A stretch of 61,072 nucleotides of DNA from an uncultured Lachnospiraceae bacterium (GCA_947178125.1 CAMWXB010000014.1:1-61072); one strand, 5' to 3'. Shown: positions 27,270 to 35,661, counted from the first letter of the stretch. A program made the numbers and translations. Notes: generated by a model from the sequence alone, not told the origin.

Positions 27270-27414
27270 GGGCAAGAAGAACTTCTAAAGACATCGCATC
27301 ATAGGACGAGAAGAAGTTCTAAAAACATCGCATCATAGGATGCGATGTTAAGAACTTCTACGGTTCGCGTAGCGAACCTTTCTCGTCCGACAGAATTGCC
27401 CACTGGGCAATTCT
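27270..27414 (+). repeat. Multi-stem intergenic element, copy B (5' half duplicated)
   Basis: P1 GGACGAGAA 27304-27312 with TTCTCGTCC 27380-27388. P2 AGAAGTTCT 27312-27320 with AGAACTTCT 27351-27359. Inner hairpin ACATCGCATC/GATGCGATGT 27325-27348. P3 GGTTCGC/GCGAACC 27362-27378. P4 AGAATTGCCC/GGGCAATTCT 27392-27414. The bases differ from copy A but all stems are kept. A second copy of the 5' half precedes it at 27270-27303. Confidence 0.8.
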
Positions 27415-27470
27415 ATCAGGGTAGTCGTAAGGGAATGTGCTGTCGGGGGGCAGTGATGGAGGTTGTAGGT

Positions 27471-27908
27471 ATGCTGGAAAATGTGGGAAGTATGTTCGAC
27501 GAAATGCTCAACATGATGAAGAAGTTGAAAAAGGCATCTTACGAGAAAAATATGCAGGAGTTCCGTGAGCGGAACGGTCATTTTTTTCGGGAGATGATAC
27601 AGTATGTGGAGCAGAAGGAGGACAAAGAGGCCGCAGCAAAAGAGGTTGCGGATGTTTTTACGGATGCGGTCAAAGAAACATTTTCCGTAAAGGGTAAGAT
27701 TAAATCGCGCACACAGATAGACATGAACTTTTTTATGATCTATTATGTTTTTCCTGCTATTTTATTGGAAGAGAGCGAAGTGAACGATTTGATCGCCGGA
27801 AGCATCCGGGATGCATGGGAAGCAAAATTTAAAGACAGTAAAATCCAATATGCTGATTATGACAGGATATATGGAGCATTTCGGGAAAAAATATTCGGTA
27901 TATTTTAA
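27471..27908 (+). CDS. Hypothetical helical protein
   Basis: A 145-residue, mostly helical, charged protein I cannot assign. Features are a Met/Lys-rich start (SMFDEMLNMMKKLKKASYEKNMQEF) and a central TDAVKETFSVKGKIKSRTQIDMNFFMIYYVFPAILLEESE. There is no signal peptide or clear membrane span. GGAGG at 27458-27462 points to ATG 27471; in-frame codons further upstream lie in repeat copy B and are not believable protein. It is in the fucU-kinase-ParA unit, so it may belong functionally with ParA or with the compartment, which is speculation. Confidence 0.65.
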   Translation: MLENVGSMFDEMLNMMKKLKKASYEKNMQEFRERNGHFFREMIQYVEQKEDKEAAAKEVADVFTDAVKETFSVKGKIKSRTQIDMNFFMIYYVFPAILLEESEVNDLIAGSIRDAWEAKFKDSKIQYADYDRIYGAFREKIFGIF

Positions 27909-27937
27909 GCAGATTGCGAAAGGAGTAAGGTTTCATT

Positions 27938-29335
27938 ATGGGAAAATATTTTTTGGCAATTGATATTGGGGCGTCCAGCGGGAGACATATACTGGGCAGT
28001 TTGGAGAATGGGAAAATAGTGCTGGAGGAAGTACACCGCTTCTGGAACGGCATGGACGATATAGACGGCACGCTTTGCTGGGATGTGGACAGATTATTCA
28101 AGGAGATTATTGAGGGTATGAAAAAATGCCGCGAAATCGGCAAAATTCCGGAAAGCGTTGGAATTGATACATGGGGCGTGGATTTTGTGCTCTTGGACAA
28201 AGACGATAAGATGCTCGGTCAGGCGGTAGGTTACAGAGACCACCGGACGGATGGCATGGATGAAGAAGTTTATAAAATTATCAAAGAAGATGACCTGTAT
28301 GCGAGAACGGGCATCCAGAAAGCGATCTTCAACACAATCTATCAGCTGATGGCGGTCAAAAAGCAGCATCCCGAATACATGGAAAAAGCGGCATCGATGC
28401 TGATGATTCCCGATTACTTCCATTATAAACTCTGTGGAAACAAGGTGCAGGAATATTCGGAAGCGACGACGGGACAGCTTGTTGATCCGGCAACAAAAGA
28501 CTGGGACTACGGGCTGATTGAAATGCTTGGATTTAACAAAGAGATGTTCCAGAAGATGTATATGCCGGGTGCGGTAGTGGGAACTTTGACCGATGAAGTC
28601 AAAGAAATGGTAGGATATGACTGTCAGGTCGTTCTGCCGCCTACCCATGATACGGCTTCGGCTGTCATGGCGGTTCCTTCTAATGATGAGAACGTATGCT
28701 ATATCAGTTCCGGGACATGGTCTTTGATGGGTGTGGAAAGGGATGAGGCGAACTGCTCCATGATGAGCAAGGAGGCGAACCTGACCAATGAAGGCGGTTA
28801 TGAAGGGAAAATTACATATCTCGCAAATATTATGGGATTGTGGATGATACAGTCGGTTCGGAATAAACTGGCGCCGGAAATGTCTTATGGTGAACTATGC
28901 GAACAGGCTTCCAGAGAAAAAATCGATTCGCTGGTAGACTGCCAGGACGAAAGATTTTTGTCTCCTGATGATATGGTCACGGCCATTCAGGACTATTGCC
29001 GGGAGACTTCCCAGACAGTGCCCGAGACATTGCCGGAGTTGGCATCGGTGGTTTATAACAGCCTTGCGAAATGCTATATGGAAAAGCTGCAGGAAATTGA
29101 AAAAATCGTTGGTGTCAAATACGACAGGATTCATATCATCGGCGGCGGTTCCAATGCGGTCTATCTGAATGAACTGACCGCAAAATATACGGGTGTTCCG
29201 GTATATGCAGGGCCGGGAGAAGCAACGGCGATTGGCAATATTCTGACGCAGATGATTCAGAGCGGCGAGTTTGCAGATTTGAAGCAGGCGCGGGAGTGCG
29301 TGGCAGAATCTTTTGAAATCAAGATATACAAATAG
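27938..29335 (+). CDS. Rhamnulokinase-family sugar kinase, probably acting as L-fuculokinase
   Basis: A 465-residue FGGY kinase of the RhaB branch. AIDIGASSGRHILGSLENG is the RhaB-type phosphate loop. GIDTWGVDFVLLDKD, GYRDHRTDGM, THDTASAVMAVP, CYISSGTWSLMGVE and IIGGGSNAVYLNELTAKYTG complete the fold. RhaB and FucK use related substrates, and several Firmicutes use RhaB-type kinases in fucose clusters. No rhamnose isomerase occurs in the window, while FucI and FucU do, so L-fuculose is the favoured substrate. It gives fuculose-1-phosphate for FucA in the BMC operon. Confidence 0.85.
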   Translation: MGKYFLAIDIGASSGRHILGSLENGKIVLEEVHRFWNGMDDIDGTLCWDVDRLFKEIIEGMKKCREIGKIPESVGIDTWGVDFVLLDKDDKMLGQAVGYRDHRTDGMDEEVYKIIKEDDLYARTGIQKAIFNTIYQLMAVKKQHPEYMEKAASMLMIPDYFHYKLCGNKVQEYSEATTGQLVDPATKDWDYGLIEMLGFNKEMFQKMYMPGAVVGTLTDEVKEMVGYDCQVVLPPTHDTASAVMAVPSNDENVCYISSGTWSLMGVERDEANCSMMSKEANLTNEGGYEGKITYLANIMGLWMIQSVRNKLAPEMSYGELCEQASREKIDSLVDCQDERFLSPDDMVTAIQDYCRETSQTVPETLPELASVVYNSLAKCYMEKLQEIEKIVGVKYDRIHIIGGGSNAVYLNELTAKYTGVPVYAGPGEATAIGNILTQMIQSGEFADLKQARECVAESFEIKIYK

Positions 29336-29394
29336 CAGGTAAAAAGAAGTTTTGAAGAGCCATTCAGCGTTTGGTTGGTTTTGGAGAGACAGAA

Positions 29395-30192
29395 ATGAAA
29401 GAAAACCGGGTTACGAAAACAATTTGCTTTACGAATAACAAAGGCGGGAGCGGCAAATCGACTTCCTGTGCCAATCTGGGATATGAACTCTCGGCGGCCG
29501 GGAAGAAGGTTCTGCTCATCGACGGTGATATGCAGCTTAACCTGTCCTTGTCTTTTTTTGATGAAGACAGGGTGCTCGACATGGCGGAAAGCGGGCAGAA
29601 TCTTTATTACGCCATTCGAAACGGTGAGGACTTAAAGGACTATATCGTATCCACCGATTATGAAAATCTGGACCTGATACCTTCTTCGACGCTGATGAGC
29701 CAGGTGGAATATGAGCTTTTTACCAGAATGCAGAGAGAATTTATTCTGAAAAAAAGCCTGCGGACGATAAAAGAAGAAAAGATGTATGATTATATTTTGA
29801 TCGATGCGCCGCCGACGCTCGGCACATGGGTCATCAATATCCTCTGTGCATCCGATTATGTGATCGTGCCGGTGGAAGCATCGCCGTGGGGTTTTTTCGG
29901 ACTGGCCAATATGTTCGATTTCCTGAATCGGATTCAGGATGTGACGGATGCGAAAATCATGGGTGTCCTGATTACAAAAGTTGACGAGCGTAAAAACTAT
30001 TACAGACAGGCGCGGGAGATTTTGGAAAATTATGAGGAAATTCACGTTTTTGATTCTTTTATCCATGTGGATTCCGCGATCGAATGGGCGCAGGATGCTT
30101 CCAAGCCCGTATCAGTCTATAAAAAATCGACGAGGAGCGCGACAGAATTTAAAAAACTGACAGAGGAGGTCATCGGATATGGCAGTAGGTAA
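29395..30192 (+). CDS. ParA/MinD-family ATPase
   Basis: A 265-residue ParA ATPase. The deviant Walker A is NNKGGSGKSTSCANLG with the signature Lys, the A-prime motif is LLIDGDMQLNLSLS, and Walker B is YDYILIDAPPTLG. PVEASPWGFFGLANM and ILITKVDERKNYYRQ follow. GGAGAGA precedes ATG 29395. ParA proteins position cargo on the nucleoid, and relatives (McdA) space carboxysomes. There is no ParB or parS here. The gene lies between the fucose kinase and a Lys/Ala-rich protein it overlaps. A role in placing the fucose microcompartment is an attractive inference; an unrelated partition role is the alternative. Confidence 0.88.
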   Translation: MKENRVTKTICFTNNKGGSGKSTSCANLGYELSAAGKKVLLIDGDMQLNLSLSFFDEDRVLDMAESGQNLYYAIRNGEDLKDYIVSTDYENLDLIPSSTLMSQVEYELFTRMQREFILKKSLRTIKEEKMYDYILIDAPPTLGTWVINILCASDYVIVPVEASPWGFFGLANMFDFLNRIQDVTDAKIMGVLITKVDERKNYYRQAREILENYEEIHVFDSFIHVDSAIEWAQDASKPVSVYKKSTRSATEFKKLTEEVIGYGSR

Positions 30193-30526
30193 AGGAAGTA
30201 TGGAAAGAGCGGCGAAGGCGGCAGGAGCAAAGACGGCGGAGACAAAGTCGGCCGATGGAAAGGTTACAGAAAAGAAGACGACAGCAAAAAAGGCGGCAGA
30301 GAAAAAGGCTGCACCCGGAAAGACGGCAAAGACAGCAGCGAAACAGGCAGCCTCTACTGAAAAAGCGGCTGAGAAGACTGTTGCTGCAGCGGAAGTCATT
30401 GCGGCTCCGTCGGAAGAAGTTTTACAGCAGATTGTTTATCAGAAGAGCAGTGGCATGCTTGAACGGGATGCTGAGGTGAATGAGATTTTCGGGCTTGGCG
30501 ATGAAATGCCGGTTTATTATTTTTAA
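30179..30526 (+). CDS. Lys/Ala-rich, probably disordered protein (possible ParA partner)
   Basis: A 115-residue protein. Residues 1-75 are almost only Ala, Lys, Thr, Glu and Gly (AAKAAGAKTAETKSADGK and similar), like histone-H1-type tails. Residues 80-115 are of normal composition and end in the hydrophobic NEIFGLGDEMPVYYF. It overlaps parA by 14 bases, so it is translationally coupled. A disordered basic or charged partner with a conserved C-terminus is what adaptor proteins of ParA-type positioning systems (such as McdB) often look like. The comparison is by character only, as I see no sequence match. Confidence 0.7.
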   Translation: MAVGKGSMERAAKAAGAKTAETKSADGKVTEKKTTAKKAAEKKAAPGKTAKTAAKQAASTEKAAEKTVAAAEVIAAPSEEVLQQIVYQKSSGMLERDAEVNEIFGLGDEMPVYYF

Positions 30527-30555
30527 CGGGTCTGTGTCTGGATGAGGATAGAGCA

Positions 30556-30798
30556 ATGCCCAACGAACTATTGACAAATTTGGATAAAATACATACGACC
30601 GATTTGGGCCTCCTGCGAATCCGCAAAAATCTTTCGCTCGATGCGGAAGATGTGGTTTCGTGGTGCAAAGACAAGATAACGGCAGAAAATGCCGAAATTA
30701 CAAGAAAAGGCAAGAACTGGTATATCGCTGTGGATGGCTGCGTGATCACGGTGAATGCCTACAGTTACACGATCATTACGGCTCACCATAGAGAATGA
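30556..30798 (+). CDS. DUF3781 family protein
   Basis: An 80-residue protein. KIHTTDLGLLRIRKNLSLDAEDVVSWCKDKI and ITRKGKNWYIAVDGCVITVNAYSYTIITAH match my memory of the DUF3781 pattern, a small Firmicute family without known function that is often found as a stand-alone gene. It begins 29 bp after the Lys/Ala-rich gene and is followed by a strong hairpin, so it probably ends this operon. No catalytic motif can be named. Confidence 0.75.
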   Translation: MPNELLTNLDKIHTTDLGLLRIRKNLSLDAEDVVSWCKDKITAENAEITRKGKNWYIAVDGCVITVNAYSYTIITAHHRE

Positions 30799-30839
30799 AA
30801 ATATGCTCAGGCATCCGGAAACGATGCCTGAGCATATTT
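30799..30839 (+). terminator. Hairpin terminator after the ParA unit
   Basis: A 17-bp perfect stem, AAATATGCTCAGGCATC (30799-30815) and its complement (30823-30839), with a 7-nt loop. The U-tract is formed by the stem end (ATTTAT), so it can act as a terminator on the plus strand. Confidence 0.7.
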
Positions 30840-30853
30840 ATATCATTTCATGC

Positions 30854-31002
30854 AGAATGCCCCGATAAGAGCATTCTTAGAACATAATCCTGGAAGAATC
30901 GCGTCAGCGATTCTTTCGTGTGAGAAAGGTTCGCTCTGCGAACCGTAGAAGTTCTTGGCGTCTCGTCCTATGGCGAGACGTCATTAGAACTTCTTCTCAC
31001 AC
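30854..31002 (-). repeat. Multi-stem intergenic element, copy C (reverse orientation)
   Basis: In minus-strand order: P1 31002-30994 with 30926-30918 (GTGTGAGAA/TTCTCACAC), P2 30994-30986 with 30955-30947, inner hairpin CGTCTCG/CGAGACG 30959-30980, P3 GGTTCGC/GCGAACC 30928-30944, P4 AAGAATCGC/GCGATTCTT 30894-30915, and a further GAATGC/GCATTC hairpin at 30855-30876. It follows directly after the stop of the minus-strand MFS gene, so its orientation follows the upstream gene. Confidence 0.8.
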
Positions 31003-31003
31003 T

Positions 31004-32110
31004 TTACCAATGCGAAAACAGTATTCCGGCAAGCGGCGATAATACGATCATGATCATTGAAAAGGTAAAAGATTCAATAGAAATCAGAGTAGCCCGCTGC
31101 TCTGAGGGAAACATATTTTGAAGCAGGGTATTCGTTCTTACCTGAAGCGCATCATCGCTGAGTGCGGCGATAAAACCGCCGGCTGTCATGATAATATACA
31201 TCCCGGAGTGCTCGACCAGAACTCCCAAAAAAACAAGTGATGCTGTGATTGCAAATATACTCCGATAGCGCAGTTTCTCGCATTTGAGTATTACTTTTGC
31301 ACCGAGAATACCGCCCATTTCCATGAAAAACAAAGCGAAACCCAGTAATGCTCCCGGCATGCCGGTTTCCGGCAGTTTTGCCTGAAGGAAAAATAACAGT
31401 AAAATATCAACAGCGCCGACCAGCGAATTACAGAACATCAAAAAGACAGCTTTTCTCGCTTTTTTCAAAAAGGAAAGACTTGTCACGAAACACGATATCA
31501 ATTCCTGTTTTATGGAGCCGATCATATTTTTTTCATTGACCACATCACGCTGGCATATGCGGATTTCCTTTAAAGACAAAAGTATCCATATTTGCACGGC
31601 ACCAATCAGAATGTCGGTGCTGTATGCCGCTTTGTGTCCGATCAAAAGAGCGAATCCGGCACATAAAGTTGAAATACCGCTGCAAAGACGGTAGATGATT
31701 ATTTGGTTTGAAGCATACTTTTCATAACGGTCTTCATGACGAACCGTTTTCAGGGAATCGTATGCAAGCGCGTCTCCCGATCCTGATGAAAAGTTATAGC
31801 TCATTGCGTAGAATGCCAGAGAGCCGCATACCATAAGCAGATTGCAGGAAAATATCATGATGATATTCCCGATCATTTTCATAACAGCGCTGACAAGCAG
31901 CATTTTTTTCCTTCCGAATACGTCAGCGAGGACCCCGGATGGAATCTCGAACAGCAGGCTCGTTATATGAAAAACGGTTTCTGCAAAGCCGATTTCCACA
32001 AGGCTGTAGCCCCTTGCCGCAAGGATGGCTACCCATGCACCTGTCAGGGATAAATTACCAAGAACAGATGATAAATATAATCTCGATATTTGTTTTTTAA
32101 TATTGAACAT
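31004..32110 (-). CDS. MFS transporter
   Basis: A 368-residue polytopic membrane protein with about 11-12 hydrophobic segments. The loop 2-3 motif FEIPSGVLADVFGRKKMLLVS is the major-facilitator signature, and the conserved SSGSGDALAYDSLKT loop is typical of a small Firmicute MFS group often annotated as drug or macrolide efflux. The length is a little short. AAGGAGA before the ATG fixes the start. The substrate cannot be told. Repeat copy C begins right after the stop. Confidence 0.85.
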   Translation of the reverse strand: MFNIKKQISRLYLSSVLGNLSLTGAWVAILAARGYSLVEIGFAETVFHITSLLFEIPSGVLADVFGRKKMLLVSAVMKMIGNIIMIFSCNLLMVCGSLAFYAMSYNFSSGSGDALAYDSLKTVRHEDRYEKYASNQIIIYRLCSGISTLCAGFALLIGHKAAYSTDILIGAVQIWILLSLKEIRICQRDVVNEKNMIGSIKQELISCFVTSLSFLKKARKAVFLMFCNSLVGAVDILLLFFLQAKLPETGMPGALLGFALFFMEMGGILGAKVILKCEKLRYRSIFAITASLVFLGVLVEHSGMYIIMTAGGFIAALSDDALQVRTNTLLQNMFPSEQRATLISIESFTFSMIMIVLSPLAGILFSHW

Positions 32111-32555
32111 AAAAAAATCTCCTTAACTATTATTATTTAAAATGGTTAAGAAGATAATGTACCAACTTATTAGATCTGCCGAATCATGAATAGAGGATTC
32201 GGATGGATGCTTACATATCCGCTCCTCTGCAAATCTTTCTAAAAATAGGCGCACTATCCCCGTGAAGAGGAAAAGTATAACCTTTTTTCAGTTGAAGATT
32301 TGTCATTTTCCAGAACATAAATCTAACCTTTCGTGAAATATTTATATCATGAATCAAAGATTCATGATCAACATTCGCCGTTCGTCGAACATGCAGGCAT
32401 GCTCTCCTCACTAACGCTCATTATATCATATTTTAACATGAGAAACTGTATTTTACAATAAGAGAATTAGCAATATTGACTTTTAGCCAATATTGATTTT
32501 ATCAATGGGAGAACTTTGCGTTCTTTTAAAATTTACTTTCATAGAGATTTTACAA
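32111..32555. other. Intergenic region with palindromes, upstream of the MFS gene
   Basis: No convincing full gene. Visible structures: CCGAATC/GATTCGG (32179-32202); a perfect palindromic hairpin ATCATGAATC-aaa-GATTCATGAT (32346-32368); and a TTAAC...GTTAA inverted repeat at about 32125-32151 beside the MFS ribosome binding site. A TATAAT on the minus strand at 32425-32420 may belong to the MFS promoter. These look like operators or a leader for the MFS gene. Confidence 0.45.
32211..32318 (-). CDS. Possible 35-residue leader peptide or small protein
   Basis: MFWKMTNLQLKKGYTFPLHG begins the ORF, followed by DSAPIFRKICRGADM. GAAAGG eight bases upstream is a good ribosome binding site, and the ORF lies in the long leader of the MFS gene. 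I do not recognise it. It could be a regulatory leader peptide or a remnant of a larger gene. Confidence 0.3.
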   Translation of the reverse strand: MFWKMTNLQLKKGYTFPLHGDSAPIFRKICRGADM

Positions 32556-33317
32556 TTAAAACGATAGAATCCGATACAGCATATCCAGATCACAATTGAT
32601 AATAAGTTCCCGCGGGAAATCGCATTCTATAAGAAGCGGCGTAATATATTTTATATCTCCGATATGCCTTTTTCCATGGCTGTCGCTGGAAAGCAGGACC
32701 GGGAGCCGCATCTTTTTGCAGAGGGAAAGAATCTGCATGGAATTGTGCCGTCCATCCGTCCGGTACGCGTCCGGCATCAGGGAGGCGTTGTTGATCTCCG
32801 GGTAAACATGGTTTTCTCTGGCGGCGGATAGGAGACGTTCATAGTCTACCGGAAAACGGCCGTCGTCGGGATGGCCGATAAAACGGACGCCGGGATGCCG
32901 CATTGCCCGGATGTAAGCATCGGTGTTAGAAGCGGCGGTGCCGGCCTGGTTGCGGGTGCCGGTATTGGAATTGACGGCGCCTGCGCGGAAAGTAGGCGGG
33001 TGAATGCTGACGAAAGCATAATCCAATGCCTGAATCAGAGAGTCGTCTAAATCTACATCGCCGTTCTCGTTCAAAATATTCAGTTCCGCGCCGTAAAAAA
33101 GGGAGATGCCGAAACGTTTCCGTTCTGCGAGCAGCAGATTCCGGAAATAAGAACTGTCGGCAGCGCCCGGTGTGGCCGGACCGTGGTCGGACAGGCCAAG
33201 AACCGGAAGAGAACGTTCCGCCGCCGCGCGCGCCATATCCGTGATCGTATCCTGTGTGCCGTGGCCGCTGGCTATACAGTGGGTATGAATATCTGCTGAA
33301 ATGGGAAACGTCTGCAT
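32556..33317 (-). CDS. PHP-domain phosphoesterase (YcdX/histidinol-phosphatase-like)
   Basis: A 253-residue metal-dependent phosphoesterase of the PHP superfamily. Metal motifs are ADIHTHCIASGHG (HxH), LGLSDHGPA, FYGAELNIL, FVSIHPPTF, RFIGHPDDGRFPVDY, EINNASL and LLSSDSHGKRHIGD. The closest remembered group is YcdX, whose natural substrate is unclear. Length is typical. It is transcribed alone, away from the MocR gene. Confidence 0.85.
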   Translation of the reverse strand: MQTFPISADIHTHCIASGHGTQDTITDMARAAAERSLPVLGLSDHGPATPGAADSSYFRNLLLAERKRFGISLFYGAELNILNENGDVDLDDSLIQALDYAFVSIHPPTFRAGAVNSNTGTRNQAGTAASNTDAYIRAMRHPGVRFIGHPDDGRFPVDYERLLSAARENHVYPEINNASLMPDAYRTDGRHNSMQILSLCKKMRLPVLLSSDSHGKRHIGDIKYITPLLIECDFPRELIINCDLDMLYRILSF

Positions 33318-33420
33318 GAGAAATCCGGCTCCTTTTTTTAAATAGAAGATTGCGCTTGAATAAATTTCATGTATTCTTTTGAATCATTATATCGCCTGCG
33401 CTTCGGAAAGTAAAGGCAGT

Positions 33421-34860
33421 CTATACGAAGAAATCCCGCTGCTTCTCTTCAAAGATATTTTTTAAGATTAACAGTCCCCTTTTCAGTTCTTCTTCCGTAT
33501 CCGGTGAAGTGACCGATACCCTGACATAAGATGATTTCTTTTCATTCCGCATGGCGAAACGGTGGGAGCCTAACAGGCGGACTCCCCTTTGCAGAGTCAG
33601 CAGTTCCAATTCTTCGCTCGTCAGATGTTTTGGAAGTTCCAGCCAGTGAAAAAAACGTTCTACGTTATCCGGCCTGTTTTCGGGGAAAACGGATGTGAAT
33701 ATCTGGTTCCTTTTTCGGGCGAGTATCTTTTTGCGTGTGACGATTTTTTCCGCATCCCCGCTTTCAATCAATTCCGCAATGATCTCTCCGTTGAGTGAAA
33801 CTGTCTTTAAATTAATACTCAGCATACCGGAGACCAGCTGCTCCCTGTACTTATCCGGAAAGGCGAGAAAGGCGACCCGCAGTCCGGCGCACAGGGATTT
33901 GGAAATGCTGCAGATATGGATGGTCTGTTCCGGCAGCAGGGAGAAAAAGGAGCGGGTGCCGTCGGGCGCAAGAAAGGAATAAATATCATCTTCGATTAAA
34001 AGCAGTCCGTATCTTTGGATGACTTCTGCGAGTTTATGCCTGCGGGAAGGCGGCATAAAAATGCCTGTGGGATTGCTGCACGTCGGCATCAGATAAATGC
34101 CTTTTACTTCCGTATTTTTACAGACCTGGGCGAGCGCATCGGGCGACATGCCCGACTCATCCGCAGGCACGGCAATGAGCTGGATGTGCAGAAAATGTGC
34201 CAGTTCTTTAAAGTTCGTATAGGTATAATCGTCCACGGCAATCTTATCTCCGGCATTGAAAAGAGAGATCAGAACGACCGAAAGGGCATTCTGGGCGCCG
34301 GCGGACAATAAGATATTGTCTTTTGCCACAGGGATTTTGAGACGGTGAAGCCATTGAAGAGCGGCGTTTATCTGGCGTCTGGTGCCAAGCGGCTCGCTGT
34401 ATTCGAAAAGTTTTAGGGATTCTGACCGTTGCAGTATGTGCTGTGCGGCATTCTGAACGATGGGATTGCATTCATAGAAGGGCCTGATCATGCCCAGCTC
34501 GATTGGGTGCTCTGGCTCTGCTGGACAGCCTGATTGCGCTGGGCCATACAGGACGCTGCTTTTATCGAGAAAAGTGTCCTGTGCGGAAAGGCCGGGAGAG
34601 ACGAAGGTCCCACGTCCTGTAACGGCATATATAAGTCCTTTCAACTCGCAGAGTTTGTAGGCCCTTGTAATCGTACTCAGATTCAGGTCCAGATAGTCTG
34701 CCAGTTCTCTTTGGGGCGGCAGTTTCGCGTCTTCGGGCAGTTTGCCTGTCAGGATATCATTTTCCAGACAGGATGCAATGGAAAGATAATATGGTTTTGT
34801 CAGTTTTTCTTTTTGCGGCTTCCATGCCATCAGATAGTTTTCAAAGGAATTAATGGGCAT
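33421..34860 (-). CDS. MocR/PdxR-type GntR-aminotransferase regulator
   Basis: A 479-residue fusion. N-terminal GntR winged helix: YYLSIASCLENDILTGKLPEDAKLPPQRELADYLDLNLSTITRAYKL. C-terminal fold-type I aminotransferase domain: LLSAGAQNALSVVLISLF, YLMPTCSNPTGIFMPPSRR, LLIEDDIYSFLAPDG and ICSISKSLCAGLRVAF, where the Lys after SIS is the PLP lysine. An in-frame codon at 35010 lies in the promoter region, and AAAGGA before 34860 fixes the start. It is divergent from a vitamin-type ECF S-component, so it may control vitamin B6 or a related uptake (inference). Confidence 0.88.
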   Translation of the reverse strand: MPINSFENYLMAWKPQKEKLTKPYYLSIASCLENDILTGKLPEDAKLPPQRELADYLDLNLSTITRAYKLCELKGLIYAVTGRGTFVSPGLSAQDTFLDKSSVLYGPAQSGCPAEPEHPIELGMIRPFYECNPIVQNAAQHILQRSESLKLFEYSEPLGTRRQINAALQWLHRLKIPVAKDNILLSAGAQNALSVVLISLFNAGDKIAVDDYTYTNFKELAHFLHIQLIAVPADESGMSPDALAQVCKNTEVKGIYLMPTCSNPTGIFMPPSRRHKLAEVIQRYGLLLIEDDIYSFLAPDGTRSFFSLLPEQTIHICSISKSLCAGLRVAFLAFPDKYREQLVSGMLSINLKTVSLNGEIIAELIESGDAEKIVTRKKILARKRNQIFTSVFPENRPDNVERFFHWLELPKHLTSEELELLTLQRGVRLLGSHRFAMRNEKKSSYVRVSVTSPDTEEELKRGLLILKNIFEEKQRDFFV

Positions 34861-34894
34861 TGGTTTGTCCTTTCTACTGTGTTTCAGGAATAAA

Positions 34895-34947
34895 ATTGTA
34901 TGCAACATAATATTAACATTGTATGCACACAATTTCAATATTATAAT
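34895..34947 (+). promoter_or_regulatory. Paired MocR-type direct repeats and promoter of the S-component gene
   Basis: ATTGTATGCA occurs at 34895-34904 and 34918-34927, spaced 23 bp (about two helical turns). The second overlaps the -35 TTGTAT (34919-34924), which is 17 bp from TATAAT (34942-34947). Direct repeats next to a divergent MocR gene are the usual MocR operator arrangement. Confidence 0.6.
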
Positions 34948-35054
34948 CACTTGTATGGTAAGTGACTGCCTGCATTGTACAATGGGAACTTTCAAGATAT
35001 CATTTTGCAATTACCTGGAAATTTACAAGCTGAGAGAAAGGCATGGTGATTTTT

Positions 35055-35603
35055 ATGAAAAAAATATCAGTTTCGGAAATGACACAAGTTGGGCTCATGG
35101 CGGCATTGGTCTATACGGCATCGGCTTTTTTGCAGATATCCATTCCGACCGCCGTCGGCAGCACGCGCCTGCATATGGGAAATGTGCTGTGCCTGCTGTC
35201 GGGGATGCTTTTGGGGCCTTTACAGGGCGGCTTCGCCGCAGGAATCGGCTCGATGTTCTTTGACCTGACGAATCCGGCGTACATTACATCCGCGCCGTTT
35301 ACTTTTGCATTCAAATTTGTGATGGCATGGCTCTGTGGGAAAATTGTTTCCGGAAATGGCGGACAGCGAAAATGGCGGTATGTACTCGGCAGTGCGGCAG
35401 GAGCCTTTGTCTATGTGCTCCTTTACCTGTTGAAAAATTTCATCGAATATACTTTGCTGCTTAAACTGCCCGCAGAAGCGGTGATGCTGACGATTGCGCA
35501 GAAAGCGGCCGTATCCTGCACCAATGCCGTTACGGCCTGCCTTGTGGCTGTTCCGCTGGGGCTGGCGCTTGGGCCTGTGGTGGAGAAAGTACGGCATTTG
35601 TGA
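35055..35603 (+). CDS. ECF transporter S-component (vitamin uptake)
   Basis: A 182-residue membrane protein with about six hydrophobic segments and the ECF S-component pattern MTQVGLMAALVYTASAFLQISIPTAVGSTRLHMGNVLCLLSGMLLGPLQGGFAAGIGS. The divergent MocR regulator suggests a pyridoxine or thiamine-precursor substrate (PdxU/HmpT-like groups), but the sequence alone does not decide. ATG 35055 is preferred over 35043 because GGTGA lies five bases before it. The ATPase and T-component genes must be elsewhere. Its stop lies in a 14-bp hairpin. Confidence 0.8.
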   Translation: MKKISVSEMTQVGLMAALVYTASAFLQISIPTAVGSTRLHMGNVLCLLSGMLLGPLQGGFAAGIGSMFFDLTNPAYITSAPFTFAFKFVMAWLCGKIVSGNGGQRKWRYVLGSAAGAFVYVLLYLLKNFIEYTLLLKLPAEAVMLTIAQKAAVSCTNAVTACLVAVPLGLALGPVVEKVRHL

Positions 35604-35630
35604 AATACTCTGCATGAGAGTATTTCACAA
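35598..35630. terminator. Perfect hairpin overlapping the S-component stop codon
   Basis: TTGTGAAATACTCT (35598-35611), 5-nt loop, AGAGTATTTCACAA (35617-35630). It lies between convergent genes. There is no long U-run, so it is a possible but not certain terminator. Confidence 0.5.
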
Positions 35631-35661
35631 AATTTCCGACGGATGAAGGGAATGTCATCGA

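Noticed and set aside
27345-27470. N-terminal extension of the hypothetical protein at 27471
   Set aside because: These codons lie in repeat copy B and its P3/P4 hairpins; GGAGG points to ATG 27471.
33110-33125. AAACGTTT core inside the PHP gene as another LacI operator
   Set aside because: It is within coding sequence, lacks the extended palindrome and has no promoter nearby.
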